From Chamaecyparis obtusa (taxonomy: Eukaryota > Streptophyta > Pinopsida > Cupressales > Cupressaceae): a stretch of 64,000 bases of DNA. Made by a program: the position numbers and the translations under genes. The notes below the pieces were generated by a model. It searched no databases and had not been told where the DNA came from. It saw nothing but the letters and a program-made list of their open reading frames with translations. The stretch spans positions 179,001-243,000 of the forward strand of contig BSBK01001534.1 of the NCBI GenBank assembly GCA_027943335.1, given 5' to 3'. Shown here one piece after another: positions 11,484 through 24,928 of the stretch; the first letter of the stretch is position 1; every line of letters begins with the position of its first letter.

Positions 11484-12447
11484 CAATGCACACATGATTC
11501 TAACCATGACCAATTGACTGAAGTTTATCCTTCATAGTCATTTGTGTTTCCCATCAGTGGCACCAGGAGTGGGAGGTCTAAGAAGGATCTCTTACATTTT
11601 GCAGAACATGGTGGCCACGCTTCGTCTACTCCAGCAATCATTGGTGGGCACTTAATTTTTTGAAAAACACATTCTTTGGGAATGGTTGATAGCATTGGAT
11701 CTTTTTATTTTTCTTTTTCATTTTTATTAGCAATCTCCAAACTTAATCACCAATTGTTTCTTATGATTTTCAACCACCACTAGCAGCTGGCTCGAGGAAT
11801 TGTTGACGAAGATTGTCTTATGACGGTGCTAGTGGTGGCAAATTTTCCCATGGTGGTGCTAATTAGTTCACATGCAAAAGATTGTGTTCACTTATTCTTT
11901 GCCAAGGTTTTTATTGGTAATGACCCATGTGGTACATAGGTTTCACTGGAAATAGGAAGAACAAGAAAATAATTATCGATGTAACTTTCTACCCTTCACA
12001 AGATCAATATATACAACCCTGATTTTAAACCTAGCTAAATCCTTACTTATATAAAATCCAAATAAAATGACCCTTGAAATCTAACAATTAGCTTAACCCT
12101 AATCCTAATACAATTAAATTATAACCAATATTATGAAAAAAGATGAGAAAGTCAAGGATTTAAGGGATCATAGTACAAAAATATTATTTCTATCTATTTG
12201 TTGTCTTCACATTGAATTATCAGTTTTTGATGACCTTTTCTATGGTACATTTTTTATATATCTATTGTAAATTAATGTGTTTTTTGTAACATACTTGTTA
12301 TCTTTTGCCAAGTGCAGAAACTCTTCAATTCAGCTATTGCTCGCTTCTATTGGTTAGACATGAACATCTTAACAGAAGCACGATGTAGGAGGTATTGTCT
12401 TCTAGCCATAATACCTTTATGGTTGTTTATACTTTATAAACATATGT

Positions 12448-12966
12448 ATGTTTCCGTTGATCATTTCAATTATTTGTTTTTTTTCACTATGCACATTCTT
12501 AAATGTGGTTGACTATTGTACTCACTATATATGCAAACTTATGGAGTTCTATGTTCAAGTGTTTCCACCAGTTCACAAATTTATAGAACTCTCGATCGAG
12601 ATGCACGAGATAATCGTGGAGTGTTTCATTGATGCAGACTCTGTGTGGAGGGGGCTTGAGATGTTAGTTTCTTCAGATGGCACAAGAAATCCTCATTTGT
12701 CAATCACAATAAATGCATGGAGATTTTATCTCGTGTATGTGGTTGACCGACAAGCTATGGTGGGTGAATCAAGGATAATTCATTCTGTGATTATGTACTG
12801 GCTAGCACATATTCCAAGGATTGTAATGTTATGTAGCATGGTAGAGATGGGGAGCAGGCAAGAGGCACAACACCTATTAGCCAGCAACTTCATCTCCTTC
12901 ATATTTTCCCTTTTTCTAGCTAATCTCATTGTACTGGACTATACGGAATGGTTCAGGACACGGTGA
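12448..12966 (+). pseudogene. Unrecognised ORF in the 3' part of the MULE
   Basis: The frame is open for about 170 codons. The first 25 residues are hydrophobic and probably non-coding shadow; the convincing part starts near 12541 (MEFYVQVFPPVHKFIELSIE, ECFIDADSVWRGLEML, NPHLSITINAWRFYLVYVVD, HSVIMYWLAHIPRIVML). A pyrimidine tract and AG just before 12319 could be a splice acceptor. It is downstream of and co-oriented with the transposase, so it may be a 3' exon or a second element gene. I found no family resemblance and no match with the coding fragment at 52800-53324. Confidence 0.35.
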
Positions 12967-14552
12967 AGTCGGAGTCTACCTCTGAGATTTCGAAGGATCA
13001 CATTGCGATGTTCAAGCCCACACAACTGATTTTATCACAATGGAGTTTCATTTTGATGATTTGCATCCTATGTATTTTAAACTGAGAAATAACTCTGCCA
13101 AAAAATGCAGTGTGCTTTGGACATTTATGTAATTGTGTTTATGTATTTTCTAAGATTTTAGTGCATTTCATATGGAGCTCAGCCATTGATTTTTGACATA
13201 AAAAGTGGATTTAAGAAATATCTTATTTTATATTTTTTCAAAATATAAGATGAACAGGTTGTTGTCAAAATTCTTCAATATTGTATTTATTTTCTTTTTA
13301 TCCAAGAAATTTGGTTTACACATATCAAAGTCCTTGCAGAGGCTCATAAACACGAACAAAATCTAAAGCAATGAAAATAATTTATTTTCATAAACTAAGA
13401 GGTGAGATCCATAAATTTTATTTTATTTTTATAAATTGAAAAGTACAAACTTCATTCAGTGCGGACACTGGTAGGAAAGAACAGAGTTACAAAGACCTCC
13501 AGTGTAGCCTGAGATAAGTGCAGTCCATATCATTAAAAATATTTTCTAGTAGTATACATGTGGAACACTTAGGTACAGATGCTTTAGGTTCCTTGCCACA
13601 ATTTCCAAAATAAATCATTTCATTTACAAAGGATAATACATATCCTGTCATGTTCATATGTAGTACAGGTCATTTATGTCGTTACAATATGGTATATAAC
13701 AATTCTGACCTGACAATCTAGGTTATGTAGGTTGTTACATTACAAACTGTCCAAATCAGATGACATACAATTGTCATTTTCTTATCGCAAGTGTCAAGTT
13801 TTTGTTCATCGTCCTCAGCTACCTTATCATGATATATGCCGCCAAAGGCCCATAAATATGAATATTAAGAGTCATAAACAAATACATATGTAATGTTCAT
13901 CTAAATAAATAACTTAGCATACCCAACAAGCCATCAAAGCACATCAACTAGATTTAGAATCTTGAAACCAGTGGGGCTCATTAGAAGAGCTAATACGAAT
14001 GAATAGGTCACAAACAATCCAAAAAATGAATGCTCTAAAACCATAATGTGATGAAACACAACATCACCGGCCAGGGCAAAGCATGGCGCAGGACCACAGA
14101 AAGAAAGCGAGGAAAAAAAAAACCAAAGAAAATAGAGAAGGAAAAAGAAAGGTTAATATCAAAATTTACTCAGTTGACTTCAACCCTTATTTGACAGACC
14201 CAAATACATAAGTTATAACAAGAATTTTAATTTCTCTAATTATGTGAATACACAATTGATGTCAATTCATTTACATGCATAAGGACTTTTCATGAAAAAC
14301 CATAGAAACACTCTTCACCTTCTTCAACTAAAATCTTACACAAAATGTTATCATAAGAAAGCCTCTGTCAACGACAATATGAAGTATAGAGAACCTACAT
14401 TATATTTTTTGCAATCGATTCATCCTCTATTTCACATTTACACATATGATTTGTATATGAACCTTCTGAGAAAGGCCATTGCATTTTGCTAATGTCATTT
14501 CAAAATAATTAATACCTTTAACAAAACTTTCAAACTCAAAACATTATAAAGA
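12967..14552. other. Non-coding DNA between the MULE and frame A
   Basis: AT-rich sequence without a supported gene. Short purine-rich stretch at about 14098-14150 (many A and AAG runs). The right end of the MULE should be in or just before this interval, but no inverted copy of the left end was seen. Confidence 0.35.
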
Positions 14553-17500
14553 TTAGGCCCTGCGAACCCATGATTCGACCACGAATAAATGTTCCATATA
14601 TTCATCAGATTTTTATGTCATGGCATGACTGATGGTTTCCCTTATAGCCATTTCAATCTTAACAAACTTATCCATGAGACAATGGATCTTCTGAACCGTG
14701 GGATCAAAATTATTTGCCTATTTGAAGTCCTTGTCCATCATTCTCCTGCACTCTTCCACCCACTCAGCCGCACCTCTCATGTCTCCAATCTCCATGTACA
14801 GGTTGGGCAAGCACCCATCTGAAAGACGGTTGAACTCATGCATCTCTAACTTGAGAGATTTGATGAATTCTTTATGTTTATGTCTTAGTATCCTAGCCTC
14901 CTGCACGTCTTTATCAGTACGTGGCCATTTGCTCTCATATTCTTTCAACTTCTCTCGAATCCTTCATCCAATTCTTTCAGCATCTTTAATAGCTTTCACA
15001 TTGTTTGAATGACACTCCCAAAATGTTTCAGCCCACTCGATAATTTCACCATACCTTTTTTTCACCAATGTGGAGTTCATTTCCAATCAAATATTGAAAT
15101 GATCCTCCAAATGTGTTTTTTCATTGATTAGCCCTCACTCTTTCAAATTGTGCATGGATCTGAGATGGTGAATATACTCTGTATCAAAAAAATTTGTCTT
15201 TTCCTTGCTGAGTCTAACCCATTCGTGCTGGATTCTAACCAAGTCCTCAATTTGATTATCAAATATATTCATTGTTCTATTTGCATTGGCTCTCAATGAT
15301 AGAAGGGCAGTATCTCGCATTCTATGAATTTCAACCTACCAAGAAAATAATGTCTTTAGAATTTTTGTTACCTTGTCTCCCTCTTTGTGGTCGGCATATA
15401 CGGAAGGCATCCTGCAATCAGTTAGACTATAAAAATCTGTAAGTTCTCTCCTCATCATCTGGGTGTATAACTGATTCTTGGAGAACTGTTGGGATAAAAC
15501 AATGAACTTCCACTCAAAATCAATGACAAGATCAGAAAGAACACAAGGTGTAAACTTTGTAGAATAGAATTTAAAGCCCCTTATCAACTTGTTCAACTTT
15601 GACAGTGAGCGTGCCAAAAAGCGCTACCACTGCAGATGTTTATTATGAAACTTGACAAACTCTACAAAAATATTCCATGTTTCTTGTGCATTATTTGTAA
15701 GGATGTTTGTCTTTAACTGAATGACACCACATAGTGCATTGTTATTGGCATCACTAGTCTGAGCATGTGTATTGGCATTTGTTAAATTGGCTTGCAATCT
15801 CTGGTTCTGAACATTTAATGTTGCAATTGTAGTCTTCAATTTATCGACCTCCTCACGATGAATCCCTTCATTAGGAAGTCCACACATTGCCTGTAGTTGT
15901 TCTTCAAGCCTCTTATTCTTAGCCTCCAATGCTACAATCCTTTCCTCTTCCCTTGATGCAACTGCGTGTGACATCTTTTCCACATTAACAACCAAACTAG
16001 TTTCTTGTACACCCAAAAATTTAGAAGACTTTATCATAAGAAACTATCCATAATATTTATCTTGAAATGAAATCATCGATGTCTTATTGGTATTGGGATA
16101 AAACAACCAAATAGAAAGTACATCAAGGTCATCATCAAATGCATAACCAAATATGAGGCTATGTTCTTCGTCTAGTGAGAGGTTAGAGAGATCAAGATCC
16201 TGCCTCCTTGTAAGGCTATCAAATGCAATGGCAAATGAAATATCACAACGTTCCAAAAGAAGAATACCACTTTGTGCTATAATTTCTCTCCCTTGTTCTG
16301 GGTTCATTGTTGCCATCAATTGTTCTACCCTTTTAAGTACCTCATCCTTTACTTTTGACTGCCCCTCTTCACTCAACAATTGAAAATTTAGACCCCTACT
16401 AGCAACTAGGTTGATGGCCTCTTGTTGGAGAACAAACTGTTTGAACTCATTTTTTATGAATTTATCATCACCAATTAAGTCCTTGCATGCCTCCATTCGT
16501 ATATCTTCACTCAACCCTCCACCTAACTTAAAAGCAGGAAGTGTTCTTTCATTGGACGATGGCTCAAGTTCAATTTCTTTTACCATGTCAAAGCGTGTAG
16601 GAGGTGGAAGTGGATAAGTTGGGGTCTAAAATGCCTCATATGGAGTGTATGGGATTTTTTGATTAGGAGATAGTGTTCGAAGTGGTAGAATGGGGAAATG
16701 CTTCTGTGTAGTAGTATATGGCCCTAAGCCTGGTGATGAAGTCACGTCCATGGGTACAGTTGAATTAGATGGAGTGGGAGGTTTGGATGGAGGCCTAATT
16801 GGGGATCCAATCAAAGTATGTGAAGATTCTGAGTCTATTTCCATTTGGGACCCTATTCAACCTCACTCTTGATTTCATTAGGGAATGGCATGCTATCAAC
16901 ATCAATGTACAAGGTTGTAAGCATATTCATTTTTGTCTCAATATTACAAGCCAATTTATAGTCAGGTTGATAGTTACCTTCTCTCTGCCTCTAGTGTTCT
17001 GAATGTTGTATCTTGTACCACCTCTCCCTTTGCCTAAGTACATCATCGTAGTCTGTACATTTACATATCCAATCTTCTAGCTCATCATCTTGGTGAGTTT
17101 TACATCCTGTGTATATTGCCTTTATGAATCCCTCTAGGTCATAAAATCTATAATTCTCATTAGTCATGTTATAGTCTTTCATTTTGCTAGGTATCACCTC
17201 AAATCCCTTTCTTGATAGGAAGTGCAGAAGACCTTTTATGACCACTTGGGCAGGGAAGAAAGAACCTCTCTTTCTATTTGTCACTCTTAGAGCATATCTT
17301 TCTGTAGATTCAAGTTGCCTCGTGACTTCATAGATTGCAATTCTATCGGTGACTGTGATCAGTAGTGCCTTGGGTGGTACTTGAATTCCAAAAACTCTGA
17401 TCAGTGTATGGTCCTTGTAGTAAAACCATGACCCCCAATTGTGATTGACTCCTACCTCTTGATTTAAATCCTTTGGTCTGAGGAATTGCTTCACTCTATT

Positions 17501-18505
17501 AGATAGCCCCCATGGGACACTCCCTTTCAAATAAGTCATCAAAGGCCTAAAAAAATGATTCTCAAACAAAATATAGGATGATGCGCTATCATGCTTGTCC
17601 CAAATGTAAGTCCACTCTTAGACTAGGGCCATCTCCCCATCAACACTGGCTTCAACTCTCAGGTTTGGATCCCAAATGTTGAGTCTTCTCCATAGAATCA
17701 TGTGCATTAAGATGGAGTAGAACCTGAACTTACTACTCTTCCCCTACTTTATACTAATCAAGGCTTTATGGGTGTCATCTGCTAATGTTCTTGCATAATA
17801 AAAACATCTGTGGGCTTCATTTCCCTATATATCCAAGCACATGAGCAACATCTAATTGGGGATATTAAATGTTGCATCCTCACCACGCCATTCACATAAA
17901 GCATAGTATGTATCTTTCACGTATAAAGCAAATAAATCTACATGATATGGAGGCTTTTCTCTAGAAGTAAATGCCTTCTCTACCCTAGTCAAGTGCCTTG
18001 GCCTGTGAAGAGAAATCTTGCTTCTATACAGATTATGTAACTTTTCAAAATCACAGCCCACTATATTTGTATCAAGTGGCCACCAGTCCTTGTCTGTCTC
18101 TAGCATGTATGTCTCCTCTATACTTTCTCTCGTTATCTTGATAATTTCCTTGTTATCATGGGCTAGTACCTATCTGGTGTTAGGGACGTACCTATTTGCA
18201 ATTTCAAGTATCAAATCCACATTAAAAAAAACATTTGGGACAATGATCCTAGCTAAATTGGAATCCCATATGTTCCTGACAGGTTTTGCCTCCTTTCTCT
18301 TATTGTAATTTCTTCTCCACAAGGCAAAACCTATCACACTAGGTCCTAGAAAAGGGTCTATGTATCCTACATGGGCATCAATTAAGAAATCTCTAGGCTG
18401 ATTATTATAGGTTGCTCTTTTTTGGATTCCATGTAACCCTGGTAACTGTCTTGTTATCTCATCGGGATATGAATTGGAATCACAAGGTCCTTCCTTCTAC
18501 TTCAT
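14553..18505 (-). pseudogene. Large frame A: member of an unrecognised multi-copy protein family
   Basis: About 1,317 codons can be followed from ATG at 18505 to TAA at 14553. Landmarks: IIVPNVFFNVD at about codon 88; NHNWGSWFYYKDHTLIRVFG at about 355; a Pro/Ser-rich linker near 16840-16630; LSIWLFYPN at about 797; then a long helical, charged C-terminal half with coiled-coil character (EERIVALEAKNKRLEEQLQA). One frameshift is visible at about 16858, where a G run appears one base short. Internal stops: about 12 TAG, 2 TAA, 3 TGA. Landmarks occur in the same order and spacing in C and D. No catalytic motif, signal peptide or membrane segment is evident. A gag-like or structural protein of a non-autonomous element is possible; function unknown. 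Confidence 0.7.
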
Positions 18506-19474
18506 GATTACAATTCTTTAGTAGGGTTGATGGGAAGGTTAGGGATTCAAATTCAAAGCTAAATTGCTTACCCTAAGCTCGCAATCATAATCTATTATGA
18601 TACATAGCCTCTGATGAATTTAGTAATAGAGAAGTATGCACTTGAAATATTCATTCAATTTTTTTATAGAAGTTGATAACGCAGAGTGATTTGCATAATT
18701 TGCAGGAGGAAAAGTGGAAAACAAAATACAAATGGGAATAAAGTGTAGAGAATTACTATTTAAGAGTGCATAAGAACATGATTCACTAGAGAATTCTGTT
18801 GTAATGACCCAAATCAGACGTCAACCACACCTGTGTGCTTAGGAAAGCCAATGAGCCGTTACAAATTGAATTCGAAACTTGGGAAATGCCTATGCCTAAA
18901 TTGCGGTGGGAAGCAAGGCAATAGGTGTTAATTTGTTTGATGGTTCAACAATGCTACAAATTTGACAGCCCGTTAACTCTTCTCAGACCATCATTTTTGA
19001 ACTATTTGTCCACCTCCACCTCAATCACGTAAAGGTGACAGCTTGGCAGCCATTGATGTCAGTCAAGATGGTCTACAAGGGACCCACTCATGGACTCATG
19101 GTGGGAGGCAGTCCCAAACAAACTCCTAAGTGTACACATGGTTGAATACAAAGGGATGGCGGCTAAGTTCCCGAAAAAAAATCCAAATAAAATAGTGCCT
19201 TTTCACAGATAGAACACACCATTAATAGAAATTGTTTTCAATCGATCAAAATTGAACAAATGGTAATCATAGTGGATTTTTGAAAATTTGAAAATACCTA
19301 ATACATGGTAGATTTTTGCAAATGTGAATAAAAAAGGTAAAAATTTATAACATTTTTGATCCGTATGAAATTTTTAGCATAATTTGGAATATAAACGAGT
19401 GTTCTTCTCAATCTATTTTTTTTAAATTAGATTAAGCAATTAAAGGTATTTAGATTTATATTCAGTGAAAAGTT
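18506..19474. other. 970-bp spacer between divergent frames A and B
   Basis: Frames A (leftward) and B (rightward) start on opposite sides of this spacer, so any promoters would be back to back here. The middle (18800-19160) is less AT-rich than the edges and includes CCACCTCCACCTCAATCACG. No TATA element, LTR terminus or target-site duplication could be assigned with confidence. Confidence 0.35.
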
Positions 19475-22400
19475 ATGGATGCACCAATAGTTTATGATGT
19501 TGTCGATAGACCTAGGTATAAGTTCAAGAAACATCCATTTAAGTCTTGTGAGGATGATCTGGAGGGAGCCTTTTCACAAACCCCTATCAGGGTATTGCAT
19601 GTAGAAGATATTAGGGCATACATTCATTGCAAATATGAAATAATTGGGGATGTAAACATCTATAGTGAATTGCACACAATGATAGAAGCAGATGGATCAA
19701 TGGTAGATGAGTTTAAACACCTATAGGATCAATCTATCATGAAGCTTTCCCAACTCAAAGAATTCATGGATGTAGAATAGTTTAAGATTATTTTTAGCAG
19801 AGTACATGATCGGTTTCTTTGGATTGGAGATAATCCAGTAAAAATATGTGCATAGTGATACATGAGATAACATGCCTATATAATGAAGGAGCTCTACTAG
19901 TTTCAAGAAGGAACTTAAGGAAACAAGCAGAAGCCCTAACGCATTCCAAGTGGGATAAGAGAGTGATGATAGTCAATGACATCTATCAGCCAGATGTTAG
20001 GTTGGTAGCTATGTTGTTGGGATACAAGTTTCTTTATAGTAGCAGACCTAATTCAGTTTCTACTGGAGTTGTTGTGATGGCCCATTAGATGGTCAAGAAA
20101 AAAAAGAAGTATAACCTATGCGAAGTTCTTGCACAACAGTTTGTAGACAATGTGAAAGTGATAAAGAAAAACAAATCTAAAGCATTTAGGTTCGGGTCTT
20201 TGTTAGTTCATATGTTTATACATATCATTCACAAATTCCCTAGCATGCACCCTTGTGCATGGAAAGCAGATGTACCTACTAGGATTCATATTTCAAAGAG
20301 TTAAAGGAGACAAGACAAAAATTGGGTTGATGGCGAACTGTTTGCATGGATCAAGATACTTCAGAGGAAGATGAAGGAAAGGTATAGGATACCTGAGAGT
20401 CTAGTTGAGAAATATGAAGACACTATATGTTTCATGGTTAAAAATGATTGTGTTTTCTTTGAGGTAGTAATACCAAGAAAGAAATGGTGTTATCCTATGG
20501 GATATGAAGTCAGTATAGAAATCTTAACTATGGATGTAGAACATGTGTTGGCAGCAGAGGTAAACCCTGCAAAAGAAAGATGGGGAACTTATAGAGAGAA
20601 ATCAGAAAAGGTAATAGAAGAACATGAAAATGTTACAAGAAAAAGAAAAATAAACAATATTGTGGAAGATATTACTACAAAGGTGGGAATCTCTAAGGAT
20701 AAGTTGATACATTTAAGAACAAAGATGGATGCATGTTCTAGCATTTCTAACGATGCATGTATTCCTACAGAGGTAGAGAAAATAGTAAGTCCTACCATTG
20801 AAATTTTTTATTTGTCAGTTACTCAAGAGGAGGCAGCACAAGAAGTTGTGCCTGCGAGCTTTCCTAGGAGATATAGAAGATCTAGCAAGTAGGAAAGTCA
20901 TAAAGAAAAAGAGGTAGAAGTGAAAAGGAAGAAGAAAGAGGAAATGGTAGTTGAAAAAGTTGAAGAGAAAGCAACACAAAAGGATCCACAAACCTTGTGG
21001 AAGCCTGACCTTAAATTATTGCAGAAGAGAGTTATAAAAGATGGAAAGGTAAACTCAGTGGATAGGTACTATGAGAGATATAGTTTTGAGGATCAAGTGA
21101 TCATTGAAGATACTATCATTGATTATCTACTAGATTTTGAGAAGAATCTATTGGAAATTGAACGAAGCATCCCTGAGGAGCTTTACAAAAAATTGTGGAT
21201 CAGAAAATAGTTGGAAAAATCAAAGCATGAAAACATAAGGAATAAGGCTATTGAGGACATGTTACCAGTTGTCTCAATACAGGAAAGAGAGAGACTTATA
21301 AATGCATTGAAACCCCTTTTGAGGACAAAGGCTAGACTAGTCAAAATCATGGCTAGAAATTATGATGAAGTGATTGAGGAGACTCAAAAGGAATTAGACC
21401 AAATCCTAATGGGTGATATGCCAAAGAAGACCTCACCTCCCAAGGTTACTAAGCCTACATCTCTGGGATTGGGAGAAATTTCCAAGGTAGTGGATGAAAG
21501 TGTACAAGCTAGCATGCAACCAGATTTCTTTGTTTATGGTGTGCCTGTGACCCTTAACACTTCGCACAATGTTAATGATCCATTTTTGGATAATTTGGGT
21601 AGTGCGATGGAAGTTGAAGAATAGGAACGGTCAGAGGAAGAGAAAATAGAGGAGAAACAAGAAGAGAATATAGAGAATAAATCTATAATGATTGAAGAAA
21701 AGAAGCAAGAAAAGATCAAAATAGAGAAAATTGTTGATGTGGATAATATGGCCAAACCGGTAAGTTCAGATGTGGAAAGTATGGATGAGGATGAGCCGAT
21801 GAGGCTATCCTTCATGGCCTTTGCTAAGGATAAAGAAAGAGTAGTTCAGAAAGGTGACAAAAGAGTAAAGGTAATGGCTAGGGCTATAGAAACAGTGAAC
21901 AAGCTACTTCCCTCACTGATTATATTTCAAGAAAATGATGAATTTGAGAACCTTGGTATGGTATTGGATAGCTTTGATAGTCATTCTGACTTGTTGCTAA
22001 AGAGTGTGGAAGATAAGGCAGAGAAGAAATTTTTGGAGAAGAAGATGATACAAGTATGTCATTCCATTTCATTGGACTTAGACATTCTCAAGGCTACTAT
22101 TGTTAAGGCTAAGAGTTGTGTAGCACAAGGCAGGAAGATTTATAGCTACTGCATAAGTCCTTACAAGCATGTAAAGAACATTGAGGAGATATTAGCCAAG
22201 GATAGGACTACTCTTGATAGTCTGATGGACAGTTATGAATCATCTTCACTAACTATGGGTGAAATGGATAAAGAGACATCTAGGCTATTGGACAAGATAA
22301 GTGTACTGGAAATGGAGAAAGGGAGAGTTGTAGATAGATTTGGTTTATTGAGAAGCCTTTTGACCCCTAAGTTTACAATGCTTGAGATTCATCTTTTAGA

Positions 22401-22587
22401 GATGGAAAATTTTGAAGGATCAATGACCATGTCTACACCTACTAGGCTTGAGGTAGTGGAGACAACATCATATGCACTGAATGGATTGATACATGTCAGT
22501 GAGCTACTGATAAAGACATGGGTTGAGGAAGTGAAGACTTTGGAAAACTCTTTCGAAGATGTCTTAAAACTGGTGAGTAAGCACTAA
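19475..22587 (+). pseudogene. Large frame B: divergent, unrecognised multi-domain protein
   Basis: Frame 2 is used from 19475 to about 19835, then frame 1 to TAA at 22585-22587, so one frameshift lies near 19835. About 1,037 codons. Landmarks: FKSCEDDLEGAFSQTPIRVL, a folded segment with GALLVSRRNLRKQAEALTHS and RFGSLLVHMFIHIIHKFPSM, MKERYRIPESLVEKYED, IPRKKWCYPMGYEVSIEIL, then Lys/Glu-rich low-complexity linkers (20900-20980, 21630-21740) and a helical C-terminal domain. Internal stops are about six TAG and one TAA. The globular-linker-helical plan resembles A, C and D, but the HNWG and MWSL landmarks are absent, so common origin is uncertain. The folded part is loosely reminiscent of the family catalogued as putative plant transposon protein. 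Confidence 0.6.
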
Positions 22588-24928
22588 ATCTTTTATAGAT
22601 TCACATTTTTTAAAATTTGAATGTAACTTTTCCATTGATATCAATGGGAGAGGAAGACAAAGGAAAATGAGGAAGAGGAAGTCAAACATAGAAAAATAAG
22701 GGGAATATTATGTAGAGAAAAAGACTTAGATTGTTGGCAAGTGATATTTTGGGGTAGTAGGGATCACTTGATAGTTTTCATTTATGGAAACACTTATGCT
22801 AGACTGATCACATGATGAGAAGCTTTCTACTGGAGTCACAGTCATGAAAATGACTAAGTCCATAATCAGGATAGTAGGGTACAGTGCTACAGTTTTGGTT
22901 AGCAATGAAGATAGAGGAGGTATTATGGCTTGCGAAGATAATTGAAGGTATTTTGGGATATTTATATGCTTTAGTTAAGAGCACACTAGTTTTGGTGATC
23001 TGATAAGTGAGATACAGTGTTTGGCAGGTATGTGTAGATAGAAATTTAGTATATCAAGGTATATGAGCAGTTGCAAAGATTAAGGAGATCATCCAGTAGA
23101 TATGGTGATGTGCTAAGTCAGGTGAATGAATTATAATTTTGACTATTTGGTAATATAAGATCGCAGACTACATAATGATCAGTTGCAACTATTTATTGAT
23201 ATGTTTTCTATGGTATTTGTGAAGCCGATTGGATGGCACATTATGCATAAGTATAGAGTTCTTTTGGAAATTGGTATGCATTCTGATAATGAGAATGAAG
23301 CAAGGTTGGGAATCAGAGAGCATAGATTAGATGTGAGATGAGTAATAGATAGAGCTATAACCAGAACTATGTAAGAAAGATAACTACTTCTATTGTTCAC
23401 ATTTTTTAGAACTCTTTGTGAGAGTTGTGATTGTAAGACAAGTAAATCACTTTCTTCTTATGTAAGCAAGATAAGTGCTTCTATTATTTGCATTTTGGAG
23501 AACTCTTTGTGACAGTTGTGATTGTAAGAGCAGTTTTCTCACCATACTTAAGAAGGTGTTTTGTAAACCCCTAACAGGGTTTTTCATTCCTCTAAGAAGG
23601 AAATGTACTATGTAAGAGGTGGGGAATTACTTATTGTAACAAGATTTTTTGCATATGTGTTTTGAGGTTTAAGATTTTTAGTCTCTGGATGTACTGATAC
23701 AGAAAATATACTAAAATTACTTCTATATGTTTTGTTGTCTTCATGTGTGAATTTTGATTTCTTTATGTGTCAAACATGTAAGGCATTCTTGATACATCAT
23801 TTGCAAGGTAGAAGGTGGCATTTGTTAATGCTCAAACTATTAGATGATAAACAGGTATTAGAAACATCTAATTTATAACTCTAACACTAATCCTAATCCT
23901 AATCCTAATCCTATATGATAACCCTAATCCTAATCCTATCCATAATCCTAAAACTAACCTGCATAAGATTTTGATGGCAGGATTAGCAATTGGGAAAATG
24001 GAGTGTAAGGCAACCTCATTTGGGTTTTGGGATATATGTTTTGATGTGTTTTCTTTTGATATAGATTTTTTGACTCTGATGCCCTAGGATACGACACTTT
24101 TTATGGCTTGATTTGCATATTTTCACCATCAACAAATCAAATAATCTATTCATTTTAAATTTGTTGTATAATTTGAATCTGTATAGTCTATGTCAAGCAT
24201 GCGGATAACTATTGTAATGCTTTAGAGAAGCAAATTTGAGAGGTAAACCTACCTGAGCTTGAAGCTCAAAGTGAAGAAGGTTTTTAACCTTAGTACCTTA
24301 GTGTTTTAATTTTGTTAGTTGCATCTATATATCGATAATCTGCAAACTTCACACTACTTATTGATATCCTTATGCAAACTTCAAAGAATTAGTGCTGCAT
24401 CTAAAGCATATTTAATTTGATCTTTAGATCAAAGCTGAAGAATATGAACACATACACAAGATAATCCATGAAATGAATTTGACAACTCATAACTCAAAGA
24501 AAGAGAACACCAAGGAGAGATATGAACTTTGGATTTTTTTCAATGTGCTATATCATCTATATGTATACATAATGCTTTAAAATGCAAACCATCTGAAAAT
24601 TTAGCTAAAGTAGTAATACTTGGTATTGTATAAAAAACTTTCCCTAATATAGTCTATTGTATCCTAGACTCAAAACTTGTCAATCAAATGTTCAAGTTCC
24701 AATCCTTACAAAGTGATCCTAGGAATCCCTTTATAGAAATTAAGGATTGCATACAAACTTCAGATCCATTCAAAAAAGACAAAATAATGAGAACCATATT
24801 GGACAAAAAATGACAAGGAAAACACTTTCTTGTTATATTTTTACAAAGTTTCTTATTGACTTGGGTGCCAAAATTTGCAACAAGTTCCAAAGTTAGTTCA
24901 AGTTCTACCAAGTGTCATTTTTTTTTTT
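22588..24928. other. 3' flank of frame B and convergent spacer to frame C
   Basis: No supported gene. A 55-codon open stretch near 23165-23340 (QLQLFIDMFSMVFVKPIGWH) is too short to call. Two related blocks of about 80 bp (AGAACTCTTTGTGAGAGTTG at about 23409 and AGAACTCTTTGTGACAGTTG at about 23499) form a short direct repeat. A CCTAAT-rich telomere-like patch lies at 23880-23950. Near 24245, ACCTACCTGAG followed by GAAGCTCAAA resembles 62408-62440 downstream of frame D, a hint of shared 3' flanks. Confidence 0.4.
23880..23950. repeat. Short CCTAAT telomere-like repeat
   Basis: Five to eight copies of CCTAAT, some joined head to tail, interrupted by ATATGATAACC. It resembles a degenerate interstitial form of the plant telomere repeat (CCCTAAA). 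Confidence 0.6.

Larger units (their letters stand above)
5160..12966 (+). mobile_element. MULE (Mutator-like) DNA transposon, decayed
   Basis: A transposase with MULE-type DDE and SWIM motifs (9100-11483) lies behind a long repetitive left arm (5160-8700). Pieces of that arm recur in inverted orientation at 33330-33640, 47600-47930, 54420-55980 and 62565-64000, as expected for the multicopy end of a transposon. The left limit is placed where internal repeats begin; the right limit is the end of the last long open stretch. Exact termini and target-site duplication were not found. Confidence 0.75.

Noticed and set aside
19475..24928. LTRs flanking frame B
   Set aside because: I searched the flanks for a long direct repeat with TG..CA ends and found only short shared words.
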